From positions 62,001 to 126,000 of the forward strand of contig NZ_LZKL01000089.1 of the NCBI RefSeq assembly GCF_001668725.1: a DNA stretch of 64,000 bases, read 5' to 3'. The DNA comes from Mycobacterium sp. E787 (GTDB lineage: Bacteria > Actinomycetota > Actinomycetes > Mycobacteriales > Mycobacteriaceae). Of the stretch, positions 26,671 through 36,495 are shown piece by piece. Positions within the stretch are counted from its first letter, which is position 1. Every line of letters starts with the position of its first letter. Under the pieces are notes generated by a model. That model did not search any database and was not told the origin of the DNA. It worked only from the letters and a program-made list of their open reading frames with translations. The position numbers and the translations under genes were made by a program.

Positions 26671-27964
26671 ATCAAGCCGGCTCGCCCTGCGGGCCGCCTG
26701 GACCGACATGATCGACGCCCTGACCCGGGCCCGCGACGCCGTCGACTCCGCCGAACTGCACGCCCCGCCGGTCACCGAGCAAAGCCTGGCGGACGGATAC
26801 CGCTACCTGCTGGGCTTCGTGTTCAGCGCCATCGAGCGCGGCCTCTGCGAGGACCCCGAATTCCCGTATTTCCGGCGTGCCATCCAGCCCGTGGACAAGG
26901 CCACCATCGACAACGCCGACGCGCTGTACCTCTCGGCCGCCATCGACGGCACCAAAAGCTACCGGATACGCGGCCGGCTCGTCCCAAAAGCGCCGCAGTA
27001 CATCATCTTCGAGGCCCACAGCGGCTATGCCGGCGACACCGGCAGCCTGGCCGAACTCGGTCCCGGCGGGCGCGCCATCACCGGGTCCCTGGACATCGCG
27101 GATCTGCTCGTCGACGACGACGGCCGATTCGAGATCCTGCTGGCGCCGCGGCGGCCCGCCGATCACTCGGGGAATTTCATCGCCACGGCGACCGTCGACG
27201 GGACCGTGCCGGCGCAATACCTGATCGCCCGCATGCTCTTTCATGACTGGGAGCACGAAGCATCGCCCGAGCTGCACATCGTGCAGATCGGCAAGGAGGG
27301 CGCCCGGCCCGCGCCGCTCGATCCCGACGCCGTGGCGCGCAACGTCCGCCGCATCGGCACCATCGTCGAAAACCAGATGACGTTCTGGAACCAGTTCTAT
27401 GACCTGGTGCTCGAGGCGCACGGCGACAAGAACGGCGACGGGGCCACCCTCATGCCGCGCAACGACCTGAACGAGCCGGCATTGGCCAATCTCGCGACCG
27501 GCGGCGGGCAGAGCACCAACGTCTACTCCGGTGGCGTCTACGACCTGGCCGACGACGAAGCGCTGCTGGTCGAAGTCGTCGTGCCGGTGCCGCCCGCGTA
27601 CATGGGCTTCCACCTGGCCAACCTGTGGGGCGAGTCACTCGACTACGCCAACCACACCTGCAGCCTCAACGGATTTCAGTCCGAACCGGATCCCGACGGG
27701 GCCATCCGCTACGTCGTCGCCGGCGCCGACCCCGGCGTGCCGAACTGGCTCGACACCGCCGGCCACCCCGGTGGTTTCCTGGCCCTGCGGTGGACCTACT
27801 CCACGCCGCCGCCCGAATTGCCGAAGGCCTCGGTGACCAAGGTGCCGCTCGCCGGCGTGCGCGAACACCTCCCCGCTGCCACCCGCGTCGTCTCCGCCGA
27901 GGAACGCCGCGAACAGATCAGGGTGCGCCAGGAGCACGTCCAGCGGCGTTACCGGCAATACTGA
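26660..27964 (+). CDS. DUF1214-type protein of unknown function
   Basis: 434 residues from ATG 26660 (AAGGAG about 10 bases upstream; GTG 26654 is an alternative). The first 70 residues are helical. The middle has [20 protein letters not shown] and AEL, and the C-terminal part [17 protein letters not shown] plus [10 protein letters not shown], a pattern common in DUF1214 proteins that often accompany sulfotransferases in mycobacteria. No signal peptide. Inside the inserted four-gene module; function unknown. Confidence 0.75.
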   Translation: MPTESSRLALRAAWTDMIDALTRARDAVDSAELHAPPVTEQSLADGYRYLLGFVFSAIERGLCEDPEFPYFRRAIQPVDKATIDNADALYLSAAIDGTKSYRIRGRLVPKAPQYIIFEAHSGYAGDTGSLAELGPGGRAITGSLDIADLLVDDDGRFEILLAPRRPADHSGNFIATATVDGTVPAQYLIARMLFHDWEHEASPELHIVQIGKEGARPAPLDPDAVARNVRRIGTIVENQMTFWNQFYDLVLEAHGDKNGDGATLMPRNDLNEPALANLATGGGQSTNVYSGGVYDLADDEALLVEVVVPVPPAYMGFHLANLWGESLDYANHTCSLNGFQSEPDPDGAIRYVVAGADPGVPNWLDTAGHPGGFLALRWTYSTPPPELPKASVTKVPLAGVREHLPAATRVVSAEERREQIRVRQEHVQRRYRQY

Positions 27965-27993
27965 CCCGCCCGTGCCCGGGTAGCGTCGACGTC

Positions 27994-28686
27994 GTGAGTC
28001 GCGCGGCGCTGGACAAGAACCCCCGGGACGTCGCGTCGATGTTCGACGGCGTCGCCCGCCGATATGACGTGACCAACACCGTGCTGTCGCTGGGGCAGGA
28101 CCGGTACTGGCGGCGGGCCACCCGCTCAGCGCTGCGGATCGGGCCGGGCGAGAAGGTGCTGGACCTGGCCGCGGGCACCGCGGTGTCCACCGTCGAGTTG
28201 CGCAAGTCCGGGGCGTGGTGCGTGGCCGCCGATTTCTCGGTCGGCATGCTGGCGGCGGGCGCCGGTCGCGACGTGCCGAAGGTCGCCGGCGACGCCACCA
28301 AGCTGCCGTTTGCCGACGGGGTGTTCGACGCGGTCACCATCAGTTTCGGGTTGCGCAATGTGGCCGACCAGCACGCGGCGCTGGAGGAGATGTTCCGCGT
28401 CACCCGGCCGGGCGGCCGGTTGGTGGTGTGCGAATTCTCCACCCCCACCAATGCGGTGTTCGCGACCGTGTACAAGGAATATCTGATGCGGGCCCTGCCG
28501 CGGGTGGCGCGGGCGGTGTCTTCCAACCCCGACGCCTACGTCTACCTCGCCGAGTCGATCAGGGCCTGGCCCGACCAGCCGACGCTGGCGCAGCGGATTT
28601 CGGCGGCCGGGTGGTCGGCGGTGCGCTGGCGCAACCTGACCGGCGGCATCGTGGCGCTGCACGCGGGATACAAACCGGGCTACTGA
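27994..28686 (+). CDS. menG: Demethylmenaquinone methyltransferase
   Basis: 230 residues from GTG 27994; SAM-dependent UbiE/MenG-family enzyme doing the last step of menaquinone synthesis. Family motifs: [29 protein letters not shown] motif [15 protein letters not shown], and [21 protein letters not shown] with [11 protein letters not shown]. The 3' end overlaps the DUF732 gene tail to tail by 7 bases. Corresponds to Rv0558. Confidence 0.93.
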   Translation: MSRAALDKNPRDVASMFDGVARRYDVTNTVLSLGQDRYWRRATRSALRIGPGEKVLDLAAGTAVSTVELRKSGAWCVAADFSVGMLAAGAGRDVPKVAGDATKLPFADGVFDAVTISFGLRNVADQHAALEEMFRVTRPGGRLVVCEFSTPTNAVFATVYKEYLMRALPRVARAVSSNPDAYVYLAESIRAWPDQPTLAQRISAAGWSAVRWRNLTGGIVALHAGYKPGY

Positions 28687-29015
28687 CCTGCGCGCTGGAT
28701 GAAGCCGACCTGGTCGGGGCAGTAATGGTCGATCGCGGCGCCGAGGAACTGGAGCGCCTGGCCCTGGGTGGTGCCCAGCGGCAGGTTGCGCTGGAGGAAG
28801 GTGGCCGACTTGTACGCGTCGCCGTCCACGCCCCTGCCGATCCGGTCACAGGAGATCTTGCCCAGCCAGGCCAGCTGGTCCTGCGGGCCGTACACGCCGA
28901 AGCGATTGACGGTTTGCTTGAACACGTAGTCGTAATCGTCGGCCTGAGCAGGCGCCGCCAGTGCGACAGCGGCGCCCGCCATGGCGATCAGAGAAGCCAG
29001 TCTCATGCCCTTCAT
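28680..29015 (-). CDS. Secreted DUF732 protein, Rv0559c-like
   Basis: 111 residues. Signal peptide ([21 protein letters not shown], cleavage before DDYDY), then a small helical DUF732 domain with two Cys (ISCDRIG and HYCPDQVGF) forming the usual disulfide. Secreted or periplasmic; function unknown. Follows the methyltransferase gene closely (25 bases), so it probably responds to the same inducible promoter as Rv0559c/Rv0560c do. Confidence 0.9.
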   Translation of the reverse strand: MKGMRLASLIAMAGAAVALAAPAQADDYDYVFKQTVNRFGVYGPQDQLAWLGKISCDRIGRGVDGDAYKSATFLQRNLPLGTTQGQALQFLGAAIDHYCPDQVGFIQRAGQ

Positions 29016-29040
29016 TAGCCGGACTATACACCTGCGCTGG

Positions 29041-29755
<715 letters not shown>

Positions 29756-29770
29756 TGGTATTGATACGCC

Positions 29771-29873
29771 GAGCTGGGGTCCCTTCCGCGGGCGAGCAGG
29801 CACAAAAGCCCCCGATTCGGTTGCGAAACTGGGGCTTTTGCGTTCCCCCGCAAGCGGGAGGTACCCCCAGCTC
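29771..29873. terminator. Nested inverted repeats forming a strong two-way terminator
   Basis: Inner hairpin at about 29802-29840: ACAAAAGCCCCC pairs with GGGGCTTTTG around a loop containing GATTCGGTTGCGAAACT, with T-rich flanks on both strands. Outer arms GAGCTGGGG (29771-29779) and CCCCAGCTC (29865-29873) can pair around it, and CCCGCAAGCGGG lies between. It sits downstream of menJ (minus strand) and just upstream of the methyltransferase promoter, insulating that promoter from menJ transcription. Confidence 0.7.
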
Positions 29874-29884
29874 GGGCGGCAATG

Positions 29885-31111
29885 TCAGCTGAACGGCGTC
29901 CGGCGATCGATCAGCCGCGACAGCCGCCCACCGCCGCGCCAGACGCGCGCCACCCAGTCGGCGTCGTCGTCGGTGACCAGGTTGGCCATCACGCGCACGG
30001 CGATCGTCATCAGCCGCGTCGAGCGCATCGCGACCGGGCCCGTTGCGGGCAGGAAGCGCTGGAACGTCAGCAGCAGGGCGAGCCTGCGGGCCACCGAAAA
30101 TCCGCGGCCGTAATGCTGCTGCAGCAGCGACGGCCACACGTGCGAGGGGTCGCGGCAGTCCAGCAGCTCGGCGGCCAGCCGACCCGTCTCCAGGCCGTAG
30201 TCGATGCCCTCGCCGTTGAGCGGGTTGACGCACGCCGCCGCGTCGCCGATCAGCATCCAGTTGGGCCCGGCCACCCCGGAGACCGCGCCGCCCATCGGCA
30301 GCAGCGCCGACGACACCGCCCGCGGCTCGCCGGAAAAGCCCCATTCGTCGCGGCGCAGGTCGGTGTAGTAGGAGATCAGCGGCCGCAGCGCCAGGTCCGC
30401 CGGCCGCTTCGACGTCGACAGGGCCCCGACGCCGATGTTCACCTCGCCGTTGCCGAGCGGGAAGATCCAGCCGTAGCCGGGCAACACGGCGCCGTCGGGG
30501 GAGCGCAGTTCCAGGTGTGAGGTCAGCCAGGGGTCGTCGGCCCGCGGCGTGGTCAGGTAGCCGCGCGCCGCCACGCCGTACACCGTCTCCTGGTGCCAGC
30601 GCCGGCCCAGTTTGCGGCCCAGCGGCGAACGGGCCCCGTCGGCGACGATCAGCCGGCCGCACCTGACGTCGGTGCCGTCGGCCAGTGTCAGCGAAACCAC
30701 GCGCCGCGACGAGTCATGATGCGGGGCAACCGCTTTCGTCCCGAGCAGCATCCGGGCCCCGGAGTCCTCGGCGCACTTGCGGATCCGGTCGTCCAGCTCG
30801 AAGCGGGCCACCGCGCTGCTGGTCGACGGGAACGACGGGCCGGGCCAGTCGATCTCCACCTCGCCGCCGAACCCGCTCATCCGCAGCCCGCGGTGCCGGA
30901 TGCGGGTGTCGAGCCAGTCGCCGAGCCCCAGCAGTTCCAGCTCGGCGACCGCGCGCGGGGTCAGCCCGTCGCCGCACGGCTTGTCGCGCGGGAAGCCGGC
31001 GGAGTCGATGACGAGGACGTCGGCGCCGGCGCGGGCGGCCCAGGCGGCCGCCGCCGAGCCCGCGGGTCCGGCGCCGACGACCACCACGTCGGCCTTCATG
31101 TCCACGCCCAC
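29885..31111 (-). CDS. menJ: Menaquinone reductase (geranylgeranyl-reductase family)
   Basis: 408 residues from GTG 31111, the same length as Rv0561c and with aligning start (GVDMKADVVVVGAG). FAD motif VVVVGAGPAGSAAAAWAARAG, CGDGLTPRAV and the second FAD motif LIGDAAACVNPLNGEGIDYGLETG. MenJ saturates one isoprene unit of the menaquinone side chain. Its start lies 15 bases from the divergent start of grcC1, so both must have very short or no leaders. Confidence 0.92.
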   Translation of the reverse strand: MGVDMKADVVVVGAGPAGSAAAAWAARAGADVLVIDSAGFPRDKPCGDGLTPRAVAELELLGLGDWLDTRIRHRGLRMSGFGGEVEIDWPGPSFPSTSSAVARFELDDRIRKCAEDSGARMLLGTKAVAPHHDSSRRVVSLTLADGTDVRCGRLIVADGARSPLGRKLGRRWHQETVYGVAARGYLTTPRADDPWLTSHLELRSPDGAVLPGYGWIFPLGNGEVNIGVGALSTSKRPADLALRPLISYYTDLRRDEWGFSGEPRAVSSALLPMGGAVSGVAGPNWMLIGDAAACVNPLNGEGIDYGLETGRLAAELLDCRDPSHVWPSLLQQHYGRGFSVARRLALLLTFQRFLPATGPVAMRSTRLMTIAVRVMANLVTDDDADWVARVWRGGGRLSRLIDRRTPFS

Positions 31112-31126
31112 CAGTATGTTGGTCGG

Positions 31127-32134
31127 GTGAGGACTCCGGCGACGGTGGTGGCGGGCATTGACTTCGGGGACGCCGATTTCGCCGGCATCGTGCGCGACGG
31201 CGTCGGCCGGATCGAGCAGCTCATGGACACCGAGCTGCGCAGCGCCGACGCGGTGATGACGGACTCGCTGATGTATCTCTTCAAGGCCGGCGGCAAGCGG
31301 TTCCGGCCGCTGTTCACCGTGCTGTCGGCGCAGATCGGACCGAACCCGGAGGCGGCGGAGGTGACGATCGCCGGCGCGGTGATCGAACTGGTGCACCTGG
31401 CCACGCTCTATCACGACGACGTGATGGACGAGGCGGAGGTCCGCCGCGGCACGCCCACCGCCAACGTGCGCTGGAGCAACAACGTCGCGATCCTCGCCGG
31501 TGACTACCTGTTTGCGACGGCGTCGCGGCTGGTGTCGCGGCTGGGACCGGAGGCGGTGCGGCTCATCGCCGAGACGTTCGCCCAATTGGTGACCGGGCAG
31601 ATGCGCGAGGGCCGGGGTGCCGCCGAAGGGGCGGATCCGGTCGAGCACTACCTGAAGGTGGTGTACGAGAAGACGGCCTGCCTGATCTCGGCGGCCGGCC
31701 GGTTCGGCGCGATGTTCGCCGGCGCCGACGGCGAGCAGGTGGACCGGCTGAGCCGGCTGGGCGGCATCGTCGGCACGGCGTTCCAGATCTCCGACGACAT
31801 CATCGACATCGACAGCGACTCGCATGAGTCCGGCAAGCTGCCCGGGACCGACATCCGCGAAGGCGTGCACACCCTGCCGATGGTCTACGCGCTGCGAGAG
31901 CCGGGCCCCGAGGCTGCGCGGCTGCGCGAGCTGCTGTCCGGGCCCGTCGAGGACGACGCGGCGGTGGACGAGGCTTTGACGCTGTTGCGTGCGTCACCCG
32001 GCATGGCGAAGGCCAAGCACTTCCTGGAGCAGTACGCGGCCGAGGCCCGGCAGGAGCTGGCCCTTTTGCCCGACGCCCCCGGTCGGCGCGCGCTGGAGAC
32101 GCTGGTCGACTACACGGTGAGTCGGCACGGTTAG
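31127..32134 (+). CDS. grcC1: Polyprenyl diphosphate synthase GrcC1
   Basis: 335 residues from GTG 31127, exactly the length I know for Rv0562. All-alpha trans-prenyltransferase: first Asp-rich motif [15 protein letters not shown] and second [10 protein letters not shown], plus GGKRFRP for IPP binding. Makes the long-chain isoprenoid diphosphate for the menaquinone side chain, matching its divergent partner menJ. Confidence 0.92.
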   Translation: MRTPATVVAGIDFGDADFAGIVRDGVGRIEQLMDTELRSADAVMTDSLMYLFKAGGKRFRPLFTVLSAQIGPNPEAAEVTIAGAVIELVHLATLYHDDVMDEAEVRRGTPTANVRWSNNVAILAGDYLFATASRLVSRLGPEAVRLIAETFAQLVTGQMREGRGAAEGADPVEHYLKVVYEKTACLISAAGRFGAMFAGADGEQVDRLSRLGGIVGTAFQISDDIIDIDSDSHESGKLPGTDIREGVHTLPMVYALREPGPEAARLRELLSGPVEDDAAVDEALTLLRASPGMAKAKHFLEQYAAEARQELALLPDAPGRRALETLVDYTVSRHG

Positions 32135-32216
32135 CGCCCCTAACGGACCCAGCGGAACCCCGACCGCCTCTTCGGGCGTTCAATGGGCGATAGGCAATGC
32201 TCCAAGGAGGAGACCG

Positions 32217-33071
32217 ATGACCTGGCATCCGCATGCCAACTGGCTGAAGACCTTCGCCCTGTTGGTCGGCATGTCCGCGTTGATCGTGTTTGTCGGCTCG
32301 CTGTTCGGCCGGACGGCGATGTGGCTGGCGGTGCTGTTCGCCATCGGCATGAACGCCTACACGTACTTCAACAGCGACAAGCTGGCGCTGCGGGCGATGC
32401 ACGCGCAGCCGGTTTCCGAGCTGCAGGCGCCGGTGATCTACCGGATCGTGCGCGAGCTGGCCACGGCCGCGCACCAGCCGATGCCGCGGCTGTACATCAG
32501 CGACACCAACGCACCCAACGCGTTCGCCACCGGACGCAACCCGCGCAACGCGGCGGTGTGCTGCACCACCGGCATTTTGGAAATCCTCAACGAGCGCGAG
32601 CTGCGCGCCGTGCTCGGCCACGAGCTTTCCCACGTCTACAACCGCGACATCCTGATCTCCTGCATCGCCGGCGCCATGGCGTCGGTGATCACCGCCCTGT
32701 CCTACATGGCGATGTTCTTCGGCGGCGGAAACCGGGAGGGCGGCAATCCCTTTGCGATGCTGCTGGTTTCGTTGCTGGGGCCGATCGCCGCGACGGTGGT
32801 CCGGCTGGCCGTGTCCCGCTCGCGGGAGTACCAGGCCGACGAGTCGGGCGCCGTGCTGACCGGCGACCCGCTGGCCCTGGCGTCGGCGCTGCGCAAGATT
32901 TCCGGCGGGGTGCAGCTCGCGCCGCTGCCCCCGGAGCCGCAGCTGGCCAGCCAGGCTCACCTGATGATCGCCAACCCGTTCCGCGCGGGCGAGCGGATCG
33001 GTTCGCTGTTCTCGACGCACCCGCCGATCGAGGACCGCATCCGTCGGCTCGAGGAGATGGCGAGGGGCTGA
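32217..33071 (+). CDS. htpX: Zinc metalloprotease HtpX
   Basis: 284 residues, M48 family integral membrane protease. Two N-terminal membrane helices (residues 10-50), active site [12 protein letters not shown] (HExxH) near residue 135, two further hydrophobic segments and the third ligand Glu in [11 protein letters not shown]. Degrades damaged membrane proteins. Very strong ribosome site (AAGGAGGAG) before ATG 32217. Corresponds to Rv0563. Confidence 0.94.
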   Translation: MTWHPHANWLKTFALLVGMSALIVFVGSLFGRTAMWLAVLFAIGMNAYTYFNSDKLALRAMHAQPVSELQAPVIYRIVRELATAAHQPMPRLYISDTNAPNAFATGRNPRNAAVCCTTGILEILNERELRAVLGHELSHVYNRDILISCIAGAMASVITALSYMAMFFGGGNREGGNPFAMLLVSLLGPIAATVVRLAVSRSREYQADESGAVLTGDPLALASALRKISGGVQLAPLPPEPQLASQAHLMIANPFRAGERIGSLFSTHPPIEDRIRRLEEMARG

Positions 33072-33073
33072 GA

Positions 33074-33258
33074 GCTTCCCCCCAGCTTTGGTAGCGCATG
33101 CGCTACCGATTCCTGGGGAAGTCGCATGGTTTGGAGAGGCGCTCTCCGCTGGGATGATTGGCTCCCGAATCTGGTGGCGCATCTGCTACCAAAGAGGCCC
33201 GAAGCTCTCCCTGGGGATGAGTGACTCGCGAATCCGGTAGCGGATGCGCTATCAAATT
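33074..33258. repeat. Palindromic repeat cluster upstream of the HicB-like gene
   Basis: Three versions of one palindrome: GGTAGCGCATGCGCTACC, perfect, at 33090-33107; GGTGGCGCATCTGCTACC at 33173-33190; GGTAGCGGATGCGCTATC at 33236-33253. Copies 2 and 3 lie in two direct repeats of about 55 bases (starting near 33141 and 33204; shared GCTCTCC, GGGATGA and CGAATC); copy 1 is inverted, with GATTC on its right. The last copy ends 10 bases before the HicB-like start, so the cluster could be its operator; an ordinary intergenic repeat family is the alternative. Confidence 0.7.
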
Positions 33259-33262
33259 CCGC

Positions 33263-33619
33263 GTGGACCGCTACACCTACCGCGCTGAATGGTCGCCTCA
33301 TTACAACGAGTACGTCGGCGTGTGCGTCGAACTGCCTTACCTGAGGCGCGAGGCGCCGACCGCCCCGGAGGCCGTCGCCGCCATCCAGGAGGCACTCGTG
33401 GAACACCTATGCACCCTGCGCGCCTGCGGGGATCCCATCCCCGCACCGCTTTCCGAACGCCGTTACAGCGGGACGTTCAGCGTCAGGACATCACCGGAGC
33501 TGCACGCGCGGCTGGTTCTGGAGTCCATCGAGCAGGGGGTGTCGATGAACCAGTGGATAGTCCAGAAGCTCAGCGGGCGGGCGCCCAGCAGCACGTTCGG
33601 GCTGTCCGGTTTCGATTAA
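33263..33619 (+). CDS. HicB-like antitoxin without a visible toxin partner
   Basis: 118 residues from GTG 33263 (GTG 33221 would add 14 residues and is possible). N-terminal partly degraded RNase-H-like HicB fold: YTYRAEWSPHYNEYVGVCVELPYL, TAPEAVAAIQEALVEHL. C-terminal ribbon-helix-helix: YSGTFSVRTSPELHARLVLESIEQGVS and NQWIVQKLSG. No HicA-type gene lies on either side: htpX is upstream and the SulP gene overlaps the end by 4 bases on the other strand. It may be a solitary DNA-binding regulator. Confidence 0.8.
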   Translation: MDRYTYRAEWSPHYNEYVGVCVELPYLRREAPTAPEAVAAIQEALVEHLCTLRACGDPIPAPLSERRYSGTFSVRTSPELHARLVLESIEQGVSMNQWIVQKLSGRAPSSTFGLSGFD

Positions 33620-35124
33620 GCCGCGCGTCGTTCGGCAACCGCGTCGCCGGTCCGGCTTCCGAGGTGCCCGGTCTCGAACATCCCCCGGACCTCGACCGTG
33701 CCGCCGGTGGCCTCGAACTGCCGCTGCCAGTCGTTGATCGCCTGATGCGCGGCGTGGTCGAGGTAGTTGACCGAAAGGTCCACCGTGACCGCGGCGCCGG
33801 CAGGAACGGACGCCAGCACGCGCGTCAGCCGTGGCAGCGCCAGGAAGGTGCATGCCGGCCCCTCGATCAGCACGTGCCAGTCATCCCCGACGGGCTTGGC
33901 TTCGACCTTGGCACGGATCACCCGCCACCCGGTCAACGCGATGGCCAGTGCGAGTCCGATCAGCACGCCGTGCAGCAGGTTGAGGAAGATGACACTGACA
34001 ACGGTCACGACGTAGACCGCGAGATCCCCGTGCTTCATTGCCGTTTCGATGTGGGCGGGCATGAGCAGCTGGACGCCGATGACGATCAGCAGGCCGGCCA
34101 GCGCGGCCGTCGGGATCTCTTCGACGAGTTCCGCGAAGGGAACGGTGAACAACAGGATCCACAGGCCGTGCATCATCGACGACGCGCGGGACTTGGCGCC
34201 CGCGTTGACATTGGTTGAGCTGCGGACGATTACACCGGTGACCGGCAGGCCGCCGATGGCCCCCGACACCATGTTGGCGGTGCCCTGCCCGATCAGCTCG
34301 CGGTTGAAGTCGGTGCGCGGCCCGTTGTGCATCCGGTCGACCGACACCGCCGACAGCAGGCTCTCGACGCTGGCGATCAGCGCGACGGTGATGACGCCGA
34401 TCGCCACCGCACCCCAGTTGCCGTGCGGGATGTCAGGCAACTGCAGCGCGTCCAGCGGCGACCCGTCGAGGTCGATCCGCCGCACATGGAACGGAAACAC
34501 GACCGAGACGAGCGTCACCGCCACGATGGCGACCAGGGGACCCGGGACGAAGCGCAGCCTGGCCGGAACCCAGCGCCATGCGACCAGGATGGCGATCACC
34601 AGCGCGCCCAGCAGCACTCCGGGCCGATGCGAGTCGATGATCTGACCCGGCAGCCCAATCAGGTTGTGCCAGGCCGAGCTTTTGGATTTTCCGCCCAGCA
34701 GCACGTGCGCCTGCTGCAACGCGATCGTGATCCCGATGCCCGCCAGCATGGCGTGCACGACGACGGGTGAGATGGCCAGTGCCGCCCGCGCGACGCGGCT
34801 GAGCCCCAGCAGAACCTGCACGACGCCGGCGGCCAGGGTGATCAAACACGTTATGCCCCAACCGAAATCGGAGACCAGGCCGGCGACCACCACCGTCAGC
34901 CCGGCGGCGGGGCCACTGACCTGCAGCGGCGAGCCGCCGATGGCGCCGACGATGATGCCGCCGACGACCGCGGCGATCAGGCCGGCGAGCACCGGGGCGT
35001 TCGACGCTATCGCGATTCCCAGCGACAACGGGAGGGCGACCAGGAAAACCACCAGCGACGACGGCAGGTCGTGTCGGACAATCATTTGTATCCGGTCGCG
35101 TCGTGAGCTTTCGATATTGGGCAT
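33616..35124 (-). CDS. SulP-family anion transporter with STAS domain
   Basis: 502 residues. About ten to twelve membrane segments with the SulP signature region (VSGPAAGLTVVVAGLV near residue 70; GAIGGLPVTGVIVRSSTNVNAGAKSR near residue 295) and a shortened C-terminal STAS domain of about 90 residues (DWHVLIEGPACTFLALPRL, VTVDLSVNYLDHAAHQAI). The length and sequence type are those of small SulP proteins, which include bicarbonate and sulfate transporters; which anion is moved cannot be read. Start ATG 35124; ATG 35085 is possible. Confidence 0.88.
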   Translation of the reverse strand: MPNIESSRRDRIQMIVRHDLPSSLVVFLVALPLSLGIAIASNAPVLAGLIAAVVGGIIVGAIGGSPLQVSGPAAGLTVVVAGLVSDFGWGITCLITLAAGVVQVLLGLSRVARAALAISPVVVHAMLAGIGITIALQQAHVLLGGKSKSSAWHNLIGLPGQIIDSHRPGVLLGALVIAILVAWRWVPARLRFVPGPLVAIVAVTLVSVVFPFHVRRIDLDGSPLDALQLPDIPHGNWGAVAIGVITVALIASVESLLSAVSVDRMHNGPRTDFNRELIGQGTANMVSGAIGGLPVTGVIVRSSTNVNAGAKSRASSMMHGLWILLFTVPFAELVEEIPTAALAGLLIVIGVQLLMPAHIETAMKHGDLAVYVVTVVSVIFLNLLHGVLIGLALAIALTGWRVIRAKVEAKPVGDDWHVLIEGPACTFLALPRLTRVLASVPAGAAVTVDLSVNYLDHAAHQAINDWQRQFEATGGTVEVRGMFETGHLGSRTGDAVAERRAA

Positions 35125-35325
35125 CGTTCGCTTCCGTCGTCGGGTAGGGTTGCGCTACGTCGGCGTAGCATCTTGGCGCACAACGGATTACGACCGCGCC
35201 AATCGGCAGGCGACAGCCTGGCTACCTCGTCCGACGGTAGGGGGCAGGCAAAGCGCCGGTCAAGGAGGCGGGCTTGGCCCATATCGAATGCAAATATTTT
35301 CTTTACGAGTTGTTTGGTTGACGGC
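35125..35325. promoter_or_regulatory. Gap upstream of the SulP gene, with a hairpin
   Basis: About 200 bases without a gene, between the start of the SulP gene and the end of gpdA1. It contains the inverted repeat GCTACG-TCGG-CGTAGC at 35154-35169, about 30 bases upstream of the SulP start, a possible operator. The part near 35280-35330 is AT-richer than the surroundings. Nothing else is recognised. Confidence 0.45.
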
Positions 35326-36351
35326 TCAGAAGCCCGAGCCGTGCACCTCGTGCCCGGGAACCTCGACCATCAGGCCGCGGTAGGCCTGCTCGACGGTCGA
35401 GCCGTGGTTGATCACCGCGTCCACCTCGCGCGCAATCGGCATGTTCAGGCCGAACTCGTTGGCGAACTCCATGATCACGCTCGCCGCCTTGACGCCCTCG
35501 GCGACCTGGTTCATCGAGGCGATGATCTCGTCGATCGGCTTGCCGGCGCCCAGCTGTTCGCCGACGTGGCGGTTGCGGCTGCGCTGGCTGGTGCAGGTCA
35601 CGATCAGGTCACCGAGGCCGGCCAGCCCCGGGAAGGTGTCGGGGTCACCGCCCATCGCCACGCCGAGCTTCGTCATCTCCCGCAACGCGCGCGCGATCAC
35701 CAGCGCGCGCGTGTTTTCCCCGATGCCCAGCGAGTAGCCCATCCCGACCGAGATGGCGTAGACGTTCTTCAGCGCGCCGGCCATCTCGACGCCGACGACG
35801 TCGTCGGTGGTGTACACGCGGAAGCGCCGGGTGCGGAACAATCCCGACAGCCGGGTCGCCAGGTGCTGGTCGGGCATGGCCAGCACCGCCGCGGCGGCGT
35901 AGCCCTCGCCCACCTCGCGCGCGATGTTCGGGCCGGCCAGGATGCCCGCCGGGTGACCCGGCAGCACCTCCTCGATGATCTGCGACATCCGCATGTTGGT
36001 GCCTTGCTCGAGCCCTTTGACCAGCGACACCACCGGAACCCACGGCCGCAGCTCCCTGGCCAGCTCGGTCAGCACGCCGCGGAAGCCGTGCGAGGGCACC
36101 CCCATCACGACGACGTCGGCGCAGTTGGCGGCCTCCGCGAAGTCGGTGGTGGCGCGCAGGGTGTCGCTCAGGATCACCTCGTCGCCGAGATAGCGGCTGT
36201 TGCGGTGATCCTCGTTGATCTCCTTGGCGGTGTCCTCGGAACGCACCCACTGCAACGTCGGCCCGCGGCGCGCGCAGATGGAGGCCACGGTGGTTCCCCA
36301 GGAACCCCCACCGAGGACAACGACGTTGGGTTCGCGCTTGTCAGCTGCCAT
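35326..36351 (-). CDS. gpdA1: NAD(P)-dependent glycerol-3-phosphate dehydrogenase
   Basis: 341 residues of the GpsA family: VVVLGGGSWGTTVASICARRG cofactor motif, catalytic Lys in SLVKGLEQGTNMRMSQ, second Lys in GVEMAGALKNVYAISVGM and the conserved GLGDLIVTCTSQRSRNR. Makes sn-glycerol-3-phosphate for phospholipids in the cytosol. Start ATG 36351. Corresponds to Rv0564c. Confidence 0.93.
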   Translation of the reverse strand: MAADKREPNVVVLGGGSWGTTVASICARRGPTLQWVRSEDTAKEINEDHRNSRYLGDEVILSDTLRATTDFAEAANCADVVVMGVPSHGFRGVLTELARELRPWVPVVSLVKGLEQGTNMRMSQIIEEVLPGHPAGILAGPNIAREVGEGYAAAAVLAMPDQHLATRLSGLFRTRRFRVYTTDDVVGVEMAGALKNVYAISVGMGYSLGIGENTRALVIARALREMTKLGVAMGGDPDTFPGLAGLGDLIVTCTSQRSRNRHVGEQLGAGKPIDEIIASMNQVAEGVKAASVIMEFANEFGLNMPIAREVDAVINHGSTVEQAYRGLMVEVPGHEVHGSGF

Positions 36352-36495
36352 GGCGATCAGCGTATTGCCGACATCCGAGATTTAGAAGGAGTTCACCCCG
36401 AAACCAACGGCCCGGGGGCAGGGGACTTCCGCCCCTACCTACGCAGCCCGATGTGCCGGATCGTCAAGGTGCAGTTCCGCCACGAGGGAGGTTTC

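Noticed and set aside
35173-36495. N-terminal extension of the protease gene to 35173
   Set aside because: That stretch is antisense to gpdA1; signal peptide and ribosome site place the start at 36496.
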